A DNA stretch of 64,000 bases from an uncultured Bacteroidia bacterium (lineage in GTDB: Bacteria; Bacteroidota; Bacteroidia; Bacteroidales; UBA932), in assembly GCA_902768665.1 (NCBI GenBank), contig CACXMA010000001.1:124001-188000 (forward strand), read 5' to 3'. Of the stretch, positions 38,546 through 46,764 are shown in pieces; position 1 is the first letter of the stretch; the number at the start of each line of letters is the position of its first letter. The notes under the pieces are model-generated. The model was not told the origin of the DNA and made no database searches. It was given only the letters and a program-made list of their open reading frames with translations. The translations under genes were made by a program, and so were the position numbers.

Positions 38546-41293
38546 ATGCGCCGGCTTCTTTACATATTATTCTTCTTATCGTGCCTGTCGCTGAGCCTTT
38601 CCGCCCAGTCGCCCCGCTTTGTGAATTATGGTCCGGCCGACGGTCTCGCTTCCTCTTCCGTGTATGCCATCACGCAGGATGCCGACGGTTTCCTGTGGGT
38701 GGGAACCCGTGGCGGACTATACCGCTTCGACGGTATTCGTTTCGAGGCATTCAACGACGGTTTGCCGGCTCTGCGGGTGACTTCGCTGACGGTGGACGGC
38801 GGCGGGCGCCTGTGGATTGGTACTGCTGCCGGACTGTGCGTGGAAGGAAGTACCGCTCTTTCCGGAAGGCATGTCCGCGCACTGTGTACCGACCGCAGCG
38901 GCGCTGTCTGGGCGGCGACGAAGGACAGCATCCTCGTGCGGATGCATTGCGATGGCGGGGCCGTTATGGAAGATGCCCGCCTGCGTTATATCATCGGTGA
39001 CTTCGAAGGGGATTATCCTGTGCAGCAAATATTTCCGCATCCGAAAGGGGACCTTTTGCTGGCAGGGAGGATGGTCCCCTCACAGCGGGTGGACGAGAGC
39101 GCTCTGCAGGTGAGCCGGTTCCCCGAGAGCGGCTGGAATACCGGGAGTTATGCCTGGCAGGGCGGCCGGCTGTGGGCTTACGATGATTATATTTCGTGCT
39201 TGCTGCGTTACGACGGGGCGACGGCGGCCTTTGTCAATGTCGGCTGTCTGCCGCTCGCGCATGTGGCTTTGCTCGCCGACAGCCATGACCGGCTCTGGGC
39301 GGCCGGCACTTACGGACTGGCGCTGGTGGATACGGACCGTCCGGAACAATCGACCGTTTACCGGCATGTAGCCGATGATCCTGCGACGCTCTCCTCCAAC
39401 GAACTCTACTGCCTTTTCGAGGACCGACAGGGAAACCTCTGGGTCGGCGGCGACAATGGGCTTTCGGTGCTTTGCCCCGCCCTGCAGGAGGTAAAGACCG
39501 TCTCTACGGCGCAGGTGTCGGCCCTGCTGCAGTCCCGGGACGGCAAACTGTGGATCGGCACCCGCGAGCAGCTCATTTCCTGCTTTTATGAAGACAGCGC
39601 TGGAGCGGTGTATGTCGGTTATTGGAACAACACCGGCTTCGATATCTGGAAAGAGGGTCGGAAAACGCATGGGAAGATCAGCGGACCTGTCCCGCCGGAG
39701 CAGCGTGTTGTGGCTGAAGGCGACCGGGTGACGTCGAATTGGATTTCGGATTTCCTGGAGGGCCGTGATGGCCGCTTCTGGGTGGTTACCTGGGAAGGCG
39801 TGGGGCTGAATGAATGGGACCGCGAAAGCGGGAAAACCCTTCCGCCGGAGTGGCTGAGTCCCTTTAAGTATCCTTCTCCGGGCAGGGATTCCAGCATCTA
39901 TCTGAGTTCCCGCCTCGGGACCCGCCTCATCGAGGACCCGGACGGCAATCTCGTGTACGGCACCTCCGAGGCCGGCCTCAGCGTCATCGACCGGGAGACG
40001 CGGCGGGTCACCAAATACAATACGGCCAACTCGTCGCTTCCGGACGACTATGTGACGGACCTCTGCCTGACTCCGTCCGGAACGCTCTGGGTGGCGACCC
40101 GGGGCGGTCTGTGGACGCCTTCCGGTGAGGTGCTGCTGAAAGGGAAACTCGTCCAGTCGGTCGAGTCGGATGACCGTGGGCGGCTCTGGGCCGGAACGGA
40201 GGAGGGACTCTGGTTCGTCGACACGGACGGAAGCGTCGGCGTGGCACGGAAAGGGATGGGTTTTCCGTCCGATATTTACGGGGAACATGTCTCCTGCGCG
40301 CTTGCCGACGGCTCCCTTGCTTTCGGCGGCCCCTCCGGCGCGGTGGTTTTCCATCCCGACAGCCTGTTTTCGGTCGGGACTTCCGGGAATCTGCCTTTGA
40401 GCACGCTCTATCAGCATCGGTACCGGATCAACGGAGGAGCATGGATTGACGGGCGCTTTACCGGGCTGCCGGGGGACCTCATGCCGGGGCGCTATACGGT
40501 GGAACAGCAGTGTTCGGATGTGTTCGGCCGCTGGGACCACGGAACTACCTCCGTGGAGATGATTCGGGTCCCGGTGCCGCCGCTGCTGCGCTGGCCTTTC
40601 CTGCTGCTCTATGGGCTCCTTCTTGGGGGAGGCGTTTGGTTTCTCATCCGGAGAAGGGAGCGCCGGGCCCGCCGGGAGATGGCGCAAAGCCTTTACTATT
40701 CGATCATATCGCATGATCTCAAAGGTCCTGTCTCGGGCATCCGGCATCTTTCCGACACCCTGTCCGACCGCTTCGAGTCCCTTTCGCCGGAGGAGGTCCG
40801 GCTGGCTCTTGGGGAAATCAAACGCGCTGCGTCCGGGACCTCGCATCTGCTTGAGAATCTGCTGCTTTGGTCGCTGAGCAGGAAGCAGGATCTGCGGCCG
40901 GAGCTGCGACCGGAACGCCTGGAGGATATCGTGGAGGAGGCTCTCGGGACGCTTGAGAAACGGGATGTCACCGTGAAGACGTCCGTGGAGGCCGGGGTGA
41001 CGGTCCTTACCGACCGGAACATGCTCACGACCTGTCTCCGGAATCTGCTGGAGAATGCCGTCCGCTTCTCACCGGATGGGGGGACCGTTACGGTATGCGC
41101 GACACGTGCGGCGATTGTGGTCCGGGACGAGGGCCCCGGGATGGATGCCAAGGTGCTGGCCTCCCTGATGAAGCCCGGGCATCTGGGCCTTGTGATTACC
41201 CGTGATCTTTTGGATAAACTGGGCGGCCACCTCCGGGGACGTAATCTTCCGGAAGGAGGCTGCGAAATGACAATGGAACTGCCATGGAAATAG
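38546..41293 (+). CDS. Sensor histidine kinase with Reg_prop beta-propeller sensor
   Basis: 915 aa. Signal peptide 1-20, then a periplasmic propeller of Reg_prop repeats (LWVGTRGGLYRFDG, LWIGTAAGLCVEG, LWVGGDNGLSVL, LWVATRGGLW, LWAGTEEGLWFV), a Y_Y_Y-type domain (YRINGGAWIDG), a membrane helix at about 683-702, and HisKA with His723 in IISHDLKGPVSGIRH followed by HATPase (NLLENAVRFSPDGG, VRDEGPGM). Unlike the hybrid HTCS regulators of glycan loci it lacks a receiver and AraC domain and hands the phosphate to the separate regulator that overlaps its 3' end by 10 bases. The signal sensed is unknown. Confidence 0.92.
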   Translation: MRRLLYILFFLSCLSLSLSAQSPRFVNYGPADGLASSSVYAITQDADGFLWVGTRGGLYRFDGIRFEAFNDGLPALRVTSLTVDGGGRLWIGTAAGLCVEGSTALSGRHVRALCTDRSGAVWAATKDSILVRMHCDGGAVMEDARLRYIIGDFEGDYPVQQIFPHPKGDLLLAGRMVPSQRVDESALQVSRFPESGWNTGSYAWQGGRLWAYDDYISCLLRYDGATAAFVNVGCLPLAHVALLADSHDRLWAAGTYGLALVDTDRPEQSTVYRHVADDPATLSSNELYCLFEDRQGNLWVGGDNGLSVLCPALQEVKTVSTAQVSALLQSRDGKLWIGTREQLISCFYEDSAGAVYVGYWNNTGFDIWKEGRKTHGKISGPVPPEQRVVAEGDRVTSNWISDFLEGRDGRFWVVTWEGVGLNEWDRESGKTLPPEWLSPFKYPSPGRDSSIYLSSRLGTRLIEDPDGNLVYGTSEAGLSVIDRETRRVTKYNTANSSLPDDYVTDLCLTPSGTLWVATRGGLWTPSGEVLLKGKLVQSVESDDRGRLWAGTEEGLWFVDTDGSVGVARKGMGFPSDIYGEHVSCALADGSLAFGGPSGAVVFHPDSLFSVGTSGNLPLSTLYQHRYRINGGAWIDGRFTGLPGDLMPGRYTVEQQCSDVFGRWDHGTTSVEMIRVPVPPLLRWPFLLLYGLLLGGGVWFLIRRRERRARREMAQSLYYSIISHDLKGPVSGIRHLSDTLSDRFESLSPEEVRLALGEIKRAASGTSHLLENLLLWSLSRKQDLRPELRPERLEDIVEEALGTLEKRDVTVKTSVEAGVTVLTDRNMLTTCLRNLLENAVRFSPDGGTVTVCATRAAIVVRDEGPGMDAKVLASLMKPGHLGLVITRDLLDKLGGHLRGRNLPEGGCEMTMELPWK

Positions 41294-41943
41294 AGAAATG
41301 CAATGTCCTTCTCGTTGAGGATTCCTCCGTATTTGCGATGGGGCTGGCTTATGCCATCGATGCGGATGACCTGTCTGTCTCGCACGTGAAATCGCCGTCC
41401 GCCGCGCTGGCCTATCTCCGGGAGCATCCGGATACGGACGTTGCGGTCGTGGATATCTCCCTTGAGTCCGAGACGGACGGCTTGACGCTGCTGGAGAGCA
41501 TCCGGGCCGCTTTTCCGAAGGTCCGGACCATGATTCTCTCCCACTACAAGCATCCCGGCTATATCCTTCTGGCCATAACCTCCGGCGCCGGCGCCTATCT
41601 GTCCAAGGACTCGGAACCGGCAGAGATCCAGGAGGCGATCCGCAAGGTGGCTGCCGGAAGCAGTCTCTTTTTCGGCGATACGATTCCCCGCGAACTCATC
41701 CGCTCCCTCTTCGGGGACGACAGAGATCTCCAGCACCGGAAGCCGTTGGGCCTCAGTCACAAAGAGCAGGAAGTGCTCCAGCTCATCTGCTCCGGCTACA
41801 GCAATGGCCAGATTGCCGCCGCCTTCGGCATCGCCACGACAACCGTAGAGACCTACAAGGAGCGCATCAAGGCTAAATTCGGCATGGATACCATCATCGA
41901 ATGCGTCGCTTCGGCCGTCGCGCGGGGAATTGTGACGGTGTAG
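41284..41943 (+). CDS. NarL/LuxR family response regulator
   Basis: 219 aa. Receiver domain 1-125 with acidic pair in LLVEDSS, phospho-acceptor Asp57 (AVVDISLE) and Lys in YLSKDSE; LuxR HTH at about 150-215 (LSHKEQEVLQLICSGYSNGQIAAAFGI, VETYKERIKAKF). It starts inside the end of the kinase gene, so the pair is translationally coupled and is a cognate two-component system. Confidence 0.93.
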   Translation: MEIEKCNVLLVEDSSVFAMGLAYAIDADDLSVSHVKSPSAALAYLREHPDTDVAVVDISLESETDGLTLLESIRAAFPKVRTMILSHYKHPGYILLAITSGAGAYLSKDSEPAEIQEAIRKVAAGSSLFFGDTIPRELIRSLFGDDRDLQHRKPLGLSHKEQEVLQLICSGYSNGQIAAAFGIATTTVETYKERIKAKFGMDTIIECVASAVARGIVTV

Positions 41944-41964
41944 TCAAAAAATGTAGAAAAATTG

Positions 41965-41994
41965 TTGGTAGTTTAAAAAAAATGCCTACCTTTG
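41965..41994 (+). promoter_or_regulatory. Promoter of the tRNA-Gln/tRNA-Met unit
   Basis: TTG at 41965-41967, 19 bases, TACCTTTG at 41987-41994; the first tRNA starts 29 bases downstream. Confidence 0.7.
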
Positions 41995-42022
41995 CAATCC
42001 TTTCGCAAGAAAGGGCACTTAT

Positions 42023-42093
42023 TGAGATATGGTGTAATGGTAGCACTACAGATTCTGGCTCTGTCAGTGAGGGTTCGAGTCCTTCTATCTCAA
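42023..42093 (+). tRNA. tRNA-Gln (anticodon CTG)
   Basis: The acceptor TGAGATA pairs with TATCTCA; anticodon arm ACAGA-TTCTGGC-TCTGT shows CTG; T-arm GAGGG-TTCGAGT-CCTTC. A U1 start and AU-rich acceptor are typical of tRNA-Gln. Confidence 0.9.
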
Positions 42094-42100
42094 CAAACTT

Positions 42101-42177
42101 GGCGGGGTAGCTCAGCTGGTTAGAGCGTCGGATTCATAATCCGGAGGTCGTGGGATCGTGACCCACTCCCGCTACCA
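42101..42177 (+). tRNA. tRNA-Met (anticodon CAT), integration site of the downstream element
   Basis: The acceptor GGCGGGG pairs with TCCCGCT (two G-T pairs), anticodon arm TCGGA-TTCATAA-TCCGG shows CAT, and CCA is encoded at 42175-42177. The T-arm is GTGGG-ATCGTGA-CCCAC: positions 54 and 58 are A and T instead of the near-universal T and A. A tRNA-Ile with modified CAT anticodon cannot be fully excluded, but the acceptor and D-arm fit elongator tRNA-Met. Its last 25 bases before the discriminator recur at 44141-44165. Confidence 0.85.
42149..42173 (+). repeat. Attachment repeat, left (inside tRNA-Met)
   Basis: 25-bp copy beginning CGTGGGATCGTGACCCACTC, covering the T-arm and 3' acceptor strand of the intact tRNA gene. 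Confidence 0.85.
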
Positions 42178-42401
42178 CACCAACACAACATATGTCTTGA
42201 TTGACTACGATCAATCTCACAGACAAAACTCTCTATATACCCGTCACAACCACTTGTGATGGTTTTTTGTTTATAGGGGAAGGGGATGGAATTGAATACG
42301 ATCGCCCACCTTACAGAACAAGGCTTTCTATCCAAATTCAGTCCAAATCTGTGACCATATATGCGACCAGTGTATTCAGCAAACAAAACTGGTCACAAAT
42401 T

Positions 42402-42600
42402 ATGAGTAGAAGTACAGCAAATGTCTCATTCTATTGCCGTGAGAGCAAGAAAAACAACACGGAGGTGTTTCATCCAACTGCCAAGGAAAGAATACCCGGA
42501 GAAGTTCAGAGCACAGACAAGCGGAAAGAAAAGGACAGACTTGATAGACTACCTGGATGGTGTCAGAGCAAGGCTGAACCAAGTTGTGGCTTGCGGATAG
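42402..42600 (+). pseudogene. Remnant of a tyrosine integrase N-terminus
   Basis: The start MSRSTANVSFYCRESKKN has the form of Bacteroidota integrase N-termini (arm-binding domain). After a deletion and frame change, the frame ending at 42600 reads FRAQTSGKKRTDLIDYLDGV-RARLNQVVACG, like the helix just after the arm-binding domain, and then stops. The core-binding and catalytic R..HxxR..Y parts are absent. A TTG-initiated frame from 42201 runs through but does not encode an intact domain. Confidence 0.6.
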
Positions 42601-43012
42601 CCTCTTGATGGCTACCGCAAAGTTACCGAAGTTCTAATCGAAAAATTTTCTGATGCTTGTAAGTTATTGATGTTAAACAGTTAAAACCTTATCGGAGAAA
42701 TTTTCTCCGGACACTAGTGTGAGCGAAACTATTTTAATGACACGCCTTCAAATATCATTTTTGCCACTTCGTCATAATAATTGTGTTGTTAAAGGTTAAT
42801 AAGTTGTTATTCAATTATATATATAAGAGTGTTGGCTTTGTGTAGAGGGTCTAAAAGAAAAAGCCCCAATCTCTTAGGATGGGGCTGGTTGGAGAGGTTA
42901 TGGCACCAAGATTTACCACATAGAAACTGTGGAGTAAGCAGACAGAGTGGTGTCAATGTCGATCTTTCTCCAAAGATAAGAGTATGGGGTTTTCTTATCA
43001 GGAGAGATTTTT
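42601..43012. other. Non-coding AT-rich part of the integrative element
   Basis: No credible gene. It contains a short hairpin CGGAGAAATTTTCTCCG near 42692 and a minus-strand-oriented terminator-like stem AGCCCCA/TGGGGCT (42862-42886). Confidence 0.5.
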
Positions 43013-43020
43013 TATATTTG
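43013..43020 (+). promoter_or_regulatory. -7 box of the KilA-N gene
   Basis: TATATTTG, 19 bases upstream of the ATG. Confidence 0.5.
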
Positions 43021-43039
43021 CAAAAATGAGTTCGTACCT

Positions 43040-43843
43040 ATGACGAAGATTTTGGTAAATGGCATAGAGGTGAATGTAGTGAAGGTTGATAGCGAGGACT
43101 ATATCAGCCTTACGGACATGTTGCGCTCTAAAGATGGTGATTTCTTCTTCTCCAACTGGCTTAGGAACAGAAACACTGTAGAGTTCCTTGGGATATGGGA
43201 GAAAGTGAACAACCCTGATTTTAATTATGCCGAATTCGACACAATTAAAAGTAAAGCTGGACTCAATAACTTCCGCTTGAGCGCAAAAGAGTGGATGGAA
43301 AAAACTCATGCGATTGGAATTGTATCCAAAGCTGGGCGCTATGGCGGCACGTATGCCCACAAGGATATCGCATTCGAGTTCGCGATGTGGATTAGCCCGG
43401 AATTCAAGGTATATTTAATCCGCGAATTCCAAAGGCTTAAGGAAGAAGAGCAAAAACAAATAGGATGGTCGGCTAAAAGAGAGTTGTCAAAAGTCAACTA
43501 CCGCATTCACACCGATGCCATTAAGCAGAATCTTATCCCTGAAGAAGTTTCAGAAAAACAGATTTCCTTCATATATGCAAACGAGGCAGATGTACTCAAC
43601 GTCGCTTTGTTTGGAATAACGGCAAAAGAGTGGAGAGACAGTAATCCCGACATGAAAGGCAATATACGTGATTATGCTTCCATAAGCCAACTGATATGTC
43701 TAGCGAATCTGGAGAACCTCAACGCCTTGTTCATAAACGAAGGCATCCCTCAATCCGAAAGGCTGAAAAAGCTAAACCAAATTGCTATTCAACAGATGGC
43801 TATTCTAGAGAATTCTGAGGATGCTCGTAAACTTCTGAAATAA
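43040..43843 (+). CDS. KilA-N domain protein of the integrative element
   Basis: 267 aa. A KilA-N DNA-binding domain spans about 10-130 (DYISLTDMLRSKDGDFFFSNWLRNR, GGTYAHKDIAFEFAMWISPEFKVYLIREFQRLK). The C-terminal part (ITAKEWRDSNPDMKGNIRDYAS, NLENLNALFINEGI) is the conserved extension found in many Bacteroidota phage and island proteins of this kind. The start follows a -7 box and no other in-frame ATG is plausible. Probably a regulatory or phage-derived protein; its role is unknown. GC content is near 43%, far below the chromosome. Confidence 0.85.
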   Translation: MTKILVNGIEVNVVKVDSEDYISLTDMLRSKDGDFFFSNWLRNRNTVEFLGIWEKVNNPDFNYAEFDTIKSKAGLNNFRLSAKEWMEKTHAIGIVSKAGRYGGTYAHKDIAFEFAMWISPEFKVYLIREFQRLKEEEQKQIGWSAKRELSKVNYRIHTDAIKQNLIPEEVSEKQISFIYANEADVLNVALFGITAKEWRDSNPDMKGNIRDYASISQLICLANLENLNALFINEGIPQSERLKKLNQIAIQQMAILENSEDARKLLK

Positions 43844-43844
43844 A

Positions 43845-43901
43845 AAAAGAGTCCCGAAACCTGCTCTCCATAGCAAGCTTATCTATAACGGGAACTCTTT
43901 T
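43845..43901 (+). terminator. Terminator after the KilA-N gene
   Basis: AAAAGAGTCCCG (43845-43856) pairs with CGGGAACTCTTTT (43889-43901) with one bulge and a 32-base loop. Confidence 0.6.
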
Positions 43902-44182
43902 GCTAGAGACATATACCGAGCACTAATCTCCTCCTAAGTGAGACCGCCGGTATGTATCCGCCGAAGTATTGATCCGGTCATCCTTCTCAACCGGTACCCA
44001 AGCGTTTATCTAGCTGTTGAATTGTTTATCTCTAATATAAGGAAATGGAGTCTTTTGCGGCGGTTGATAATCTCGGCGAAAAAACACTCGGCAGATAGGT
44101 ACGGCGATTGAACATGCGTCGTAAATCAATCCGCTGAATTCGTGGGATCGTGACCCACTCCCGCTCCCAATTACGATCAAGA
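43902..44182. other. Gene-free right end of the integrative element
   Basis: No coding sequence seen. It ends with the right attachment repeat and a few bases before the stop of the convergent antiporter gene. Confidence 0.5.
44141..44165 (+). repeat. Attachment repeat, right
   Basis: Exact 25-bp copy of tRNA-Met bases 42149-42173; the sequence beyond it (CCCAATTA) differs from the tRNA (ACCACACC). Confidence 0.85.
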
Positions 44183-45499
44183 TTACCGCCTGCGGGCAAA
44201 GAGGGTGGAGGCGAGGGCGATGAGGCCGAGGGCGAAGGGATAGTAGAGATAGCCGATGATGGAGATGGCGGAAATGCCCGCGAGGCCGGAGGCCATCAGC
44301 ATTTGGGCGCCGTAGGGGATGATGCCCTGGATGAGGCAGGAGAAGGTGTCGAGGAGGCTGGCGGAGCGTTGGGGCGAGATGCCGAAACGCGCGCTGATGT
44401 CCTTGGCGATGGGGCCCGTGGTGATGATGGCGATGGTGTTGTTGGCGGTGCAGAGGTTGACCAGCGACACGAGTCCGGCAATGGCGAGTTCCGCGCCGCG
44501 GCGGCCATGGATCCGGCGGGTCAGTCCGCCGATGACATAGTCGATGCCGCCGTTGTAGCGGATCATTTCCAGCACGCCGCCGGCCAGCAGCGACACGATG
44601 ATCAGCTCGCCCATGCTGTTGATACCCCCGCCGATCGAAGCCATCCAGCCGACCCAGCCGTAACTGCCCAGGTACCAGCCGAGAATGCCGTTGACGATGA
44701 TGCCGACGGTCAGGAGCGTGACGACGTTCATGCCCGCCAGGGCGAACACGATGACGAGGATGTAGGGGATCGTGCGGACAAAGGAAATCGCCGTCGCATC
44801 GGGAACATAGCTGACGCCCCTTCCCATATAAATATACATGGCGGTCACGATGAGCGCGGCTGGAAGGGCCAGCGAGAGGTTCGCCCGGAACTTGTCGCGC
44901 ATGGCGCAGCCCTGGCTTTTCGTGGCGGCGATGGTGGTGTCGGAGATGAACGAGAGGTTGTCCCCGAAGAAGGCGCCGCCCACGACGATGGCGGTCACCA
45001 GCGGGATGCCGATACCGGTCTGCTCAGCGATGCCGCCGGCGATGGGGACCAGGGCGACGATGGTGCCGACGCTGGTTCCGATGGCCATGGAGATGAAGCA
45101 GGCCGCGAGGAAAAGGCCGGCATAGATGAGCTTCCCGGGCAGGAGGCGGAGAGCCAGCTGGACGGTCGCGTCGATGGCGCCGATTTCCCTGGCCGTCGCC
45201 GCGAAAGCGCCCGCCAGCACAAAGATCCAGATCATCAGGAGGATGTTCGGATGGCCGGCTCCACGGGAGAAAACGGCGATCTTGTCGTCCGTCTTGCCGA
45301 TGCTGCGGGTAATCAGCAGCACATAGGCCGCCGCCGCGATGAAAGCCGCCGCGACGGGGACGCGGTAGAAGTCCTGCGCGACGATGGAGGTGACAAGATA
45401 GGTAACGAGGAAGACCAGCAGCGGACTGAGTGCCAGAAGACCGTGCATCTTCCGGGGGCTTCTCGGTCCTGCAGCGGGTTTTTCGGTATGGATGGCCAT
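44183..45499 (-). CDS. NhaC-type Na+/H+ antiporter family protein
   Basis: 438 aa with about 11-12 membrane segments and no signal peptide. Family motifs include MAIGTSVGTIVALVPIAGGIA, VVGGAFFGDNLSFISDTTIAA and CTANNTIAIITTGPIAKDIS, typical of the Na_H_antiporter (PF03553) family. Exchange of sodium for protons is the family role; transport of an amino acid or organic acid is also known in relatives. The start MAIHTEKPAAG is set by a -7 box 18 bases upstream. Divergent from queH. Confidence 0.85.
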   Translation of the reverse strand: MAIHTEKPAAGPRSPRKMHGLLALSPLLVFLVTYLVTSIVAQDFYRVPVAAAFIAAAAYVLLITRSIGKTDDKIAVFSRGAGHPNILLMIWIFVLAGAFAATAREIGAIDATVQLALRLLPGKLIYAGLFLAACFISMAIGTSVGTIVALVPIAGGIAEQTGIGIPLVTAIVVGGAFFGDNLSFISDTTIAATKSQGCAMRDKFRANLSLALPAALIVTAMYIYMGRGVSYVPDATAISFVRTIPYILVIVFALAGMNVVTLLTVGIIVNGILGWYLGSYGWVGWMASIGGGINSMGELIIVSLLAGGVLEMIRYNGGIDYVIGGLTRRIHGRRGAELAIAGLVSLVNLCTANNTIAIITTGPIAKDISARFGISPQRSASLLDTFSCLIQGIIPYGAQMLMASGLAGISAISIIGYLYYPFALGLIALASTLFARRR

Positions 45500-45517
45500 A
45501 GAGAACAAATTTGGGCG

Positions 45518-45545
45518 CAAAGATAGGAATAATTTGCTATTTTTG
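45518..45545. promoter_or_regulatory. Divergent promoters of the antiporter gene and queH
   Basis: TATCTTTG on the minus strand (45525-45518) and TATTTTTG on the plus strand (45538-45545) are placed nearly back to back, so the two polymerases would compete for the site. Confidence 0.55.
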
Positions 45546-45558
45546 TGGCCGTAAACCT

Positions 45559-46182
45559 ATGGAAACCTGCAAAATACTTCTCCACGCCTGCTGCGCTCCC
45601 TGCTCCGGCGCCATCGTCGAAGCCCTTCTCCGGGAGGGCGCGGATTTCGCCATTTTTTACTCCAACGACAACATCGTTCCCGAGCCTGAATATGCCCTGC
45701 GTCTCAGGGAGGTGCTGCGCTATGCCGCCGCGATGGGTGTGCCGGTGATCGAGGACCGCTATGACCATGCCTCCTGGCTCTGCGCCGTCGAGGGTTTGGA
45801 AAACGAGCCCGAACGCGGCCGGCGCTGCGAGGTCTGTTTCCGCCACCGGCTGGACCGCGCCGCGGCTTATGCCCATGCCAACGGGTACGGCACCCTTACG
45901 ACGACCCTCGCTTCCTCGCGCTGGAAGGACCTCGACCAGGTCAACCGCGCCGGCGAGGCGGCCTGCGCCCCGTATGACGATGTCACGTGGTGGCCCCGCA
46001 ACTGGCGCAAAGGCGGCTTGCAGGAGCGCAGAAACGAAATCATCCGCGAGCAGCGCTTCTATAATCAGCGCTACTGCGGATGTGAATTTTCAGAGGATGC
46101 GGATCAGAGGGCGGCGGAGAAGGCCGAGGAAGGATCCGTGGACTTGCCGTTGCCGCGGAAGTCGAACGCCTTGCCGCGATAG
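45559..46182 (+). CDS. queH: Epoxyqueuosine reductase QueH
   Basis: 207 aa enzyme of the last step of queuosine tRNA modification, an iron-sulfur protein unrelated to QueG. N-terminal ILLHACCAPCSGAIVEALL, FYSNDNIVPEPEYALRL, CEVCFRHRLDRAA, TTTLASSRWKDLDQVNRAGE and the C-terminal FYNQRYCGCEFS are all present. After the usual end (CGCEFSED) the frame continues about 25 residues and overlaps the 3' end of the convergent gene by 79 bases. The start at 45559 follows a -7 box by 13 bases and fits the known N-terminus. Confidence 0.92.
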   Translation: METCKILLHACCAPCSGAIVEALLREGADFAIFYSNDNIVPEPEYALRLREVLRYAAAMGVPVIEDRYDHASWLCAVEGLENEPERGRRCEVCFRHRLDRAAAYAHANGYGTLTTTLASSRWKDLDQVNRAGEAACAPYDDVTWWPRNWRKGGLQERRNEIIREQRFYNQRYCGCEFSEDADQRAAEKAEEGSVDLPLPRKSNALPR

Positions 46183-46763
46183 GTCCAGTTGTAGAAATTC
46201 TCCCCTTCGTTGATCGTGATGACCTGCCGGAAGACGCGGGCCTCCTCGACGTCGGGACCGAACGCGGCAATCTCGCCGCAGGAGCGCCATTTCCCATCCT
46301 GGAACTCCAGCACATAGACTACCAGTCCGTTGCCGTGGGCGCCCTTTCCGGAGATGTCCCGCAGGGCGACGACGAGCTCGGGCTCGCGGTCGTTGGTGAA
46401 GTCATGGACCCCGACGACGATCTCGTTGGTGTCGAGGAAACGGCCTGTGTCGTTGACGCCGAGGGAGGGAATGGACAGGCTCGGACGGGCGGGGGCGAGG
46501 CGGTAGCGGCCGTCGGAATAGATGGCGGTCTGGCCGCCGCCGACCTGCGTGACCTCGACGCTCTGGCCTACTACGATGGCCTTGAAGACCTTTCCGTGGG
46601 TGGAGAAATCAAAGCCGGCCGTGCCTGCGGAAGACACGGTGAAGCGGAGATAATTATCCAGGCCGATGACGAAGTTGCCGTTGGCGTTGTCGCTGCTGGT
46701 GCGGATCTGGGCCGTGGCCGTGATGCCCAGCAGGAGGGCAAATACGAGGGTGAATCTTCTCAT
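46104..46763 (-). CDS. Secreted protein of unknown function
   Basis: 219 aa with a signal peptide (ITATAQ). The mature part has beta-rich repeats (NYLRFTVSSAGTAGFDFSTHG, EIVVGVHDFTNDREPELVVAL, VYVLEFQDGKWRSCGEI) that resemble VCBS/FG-GAP-style strands, but no family is certain. It starts one base after the stop of the LolA-like gene, so the two form an operon. Its last 26 codons overlap queH on the other strand. Confidence 0.7.
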   Translation of the reverse strand: MRRFTLVFALLLGITATAQIRTSSDNANGNFVIGLDNYLRFTVSSAGTAGFDFSTHGKVFKAIVVGQSVEVTQVGGGQTAIYSDGRYRLAPARPSLSIPSLGVNDTGRFLDTNEIVVGVHDFTNDREPELVVALRDISGKGAHGNGLVVYVLEFQDGKWRSCGEIAAFGPDVEEARVFRQVITINEGENFYNWTYRGKAFDFRGNGKSTDPSSAFSAAL

Positions 46764-46764
46764 G

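Larger units (their letters stand above)
42149..44165. mobile_element. Decayed 2-kb integrative element in tRNA-Met
   Basis: Bounded by 25-bp direct repeats of the tRNA-Met 3' part (42149-42173 and 44141-44165). Inside are a frameshifted remnant of a tyrosine integrase, a KilA-N gene and non-coding DNA, all AT-richer than the flanks. Nothing for replication, packaging or transfer remains, so this is a satellite-type or degraded element, mobile only in trans if at all. Confidence 0.8.

Noticed and set aside
42201..42608. 135-residue TTG-started frame at the left end of the tRNA-Met element
   Set aside because: It crosses two different frames of an integrase remnant and includes non-coding element DNA; listed as pseudogene instead.
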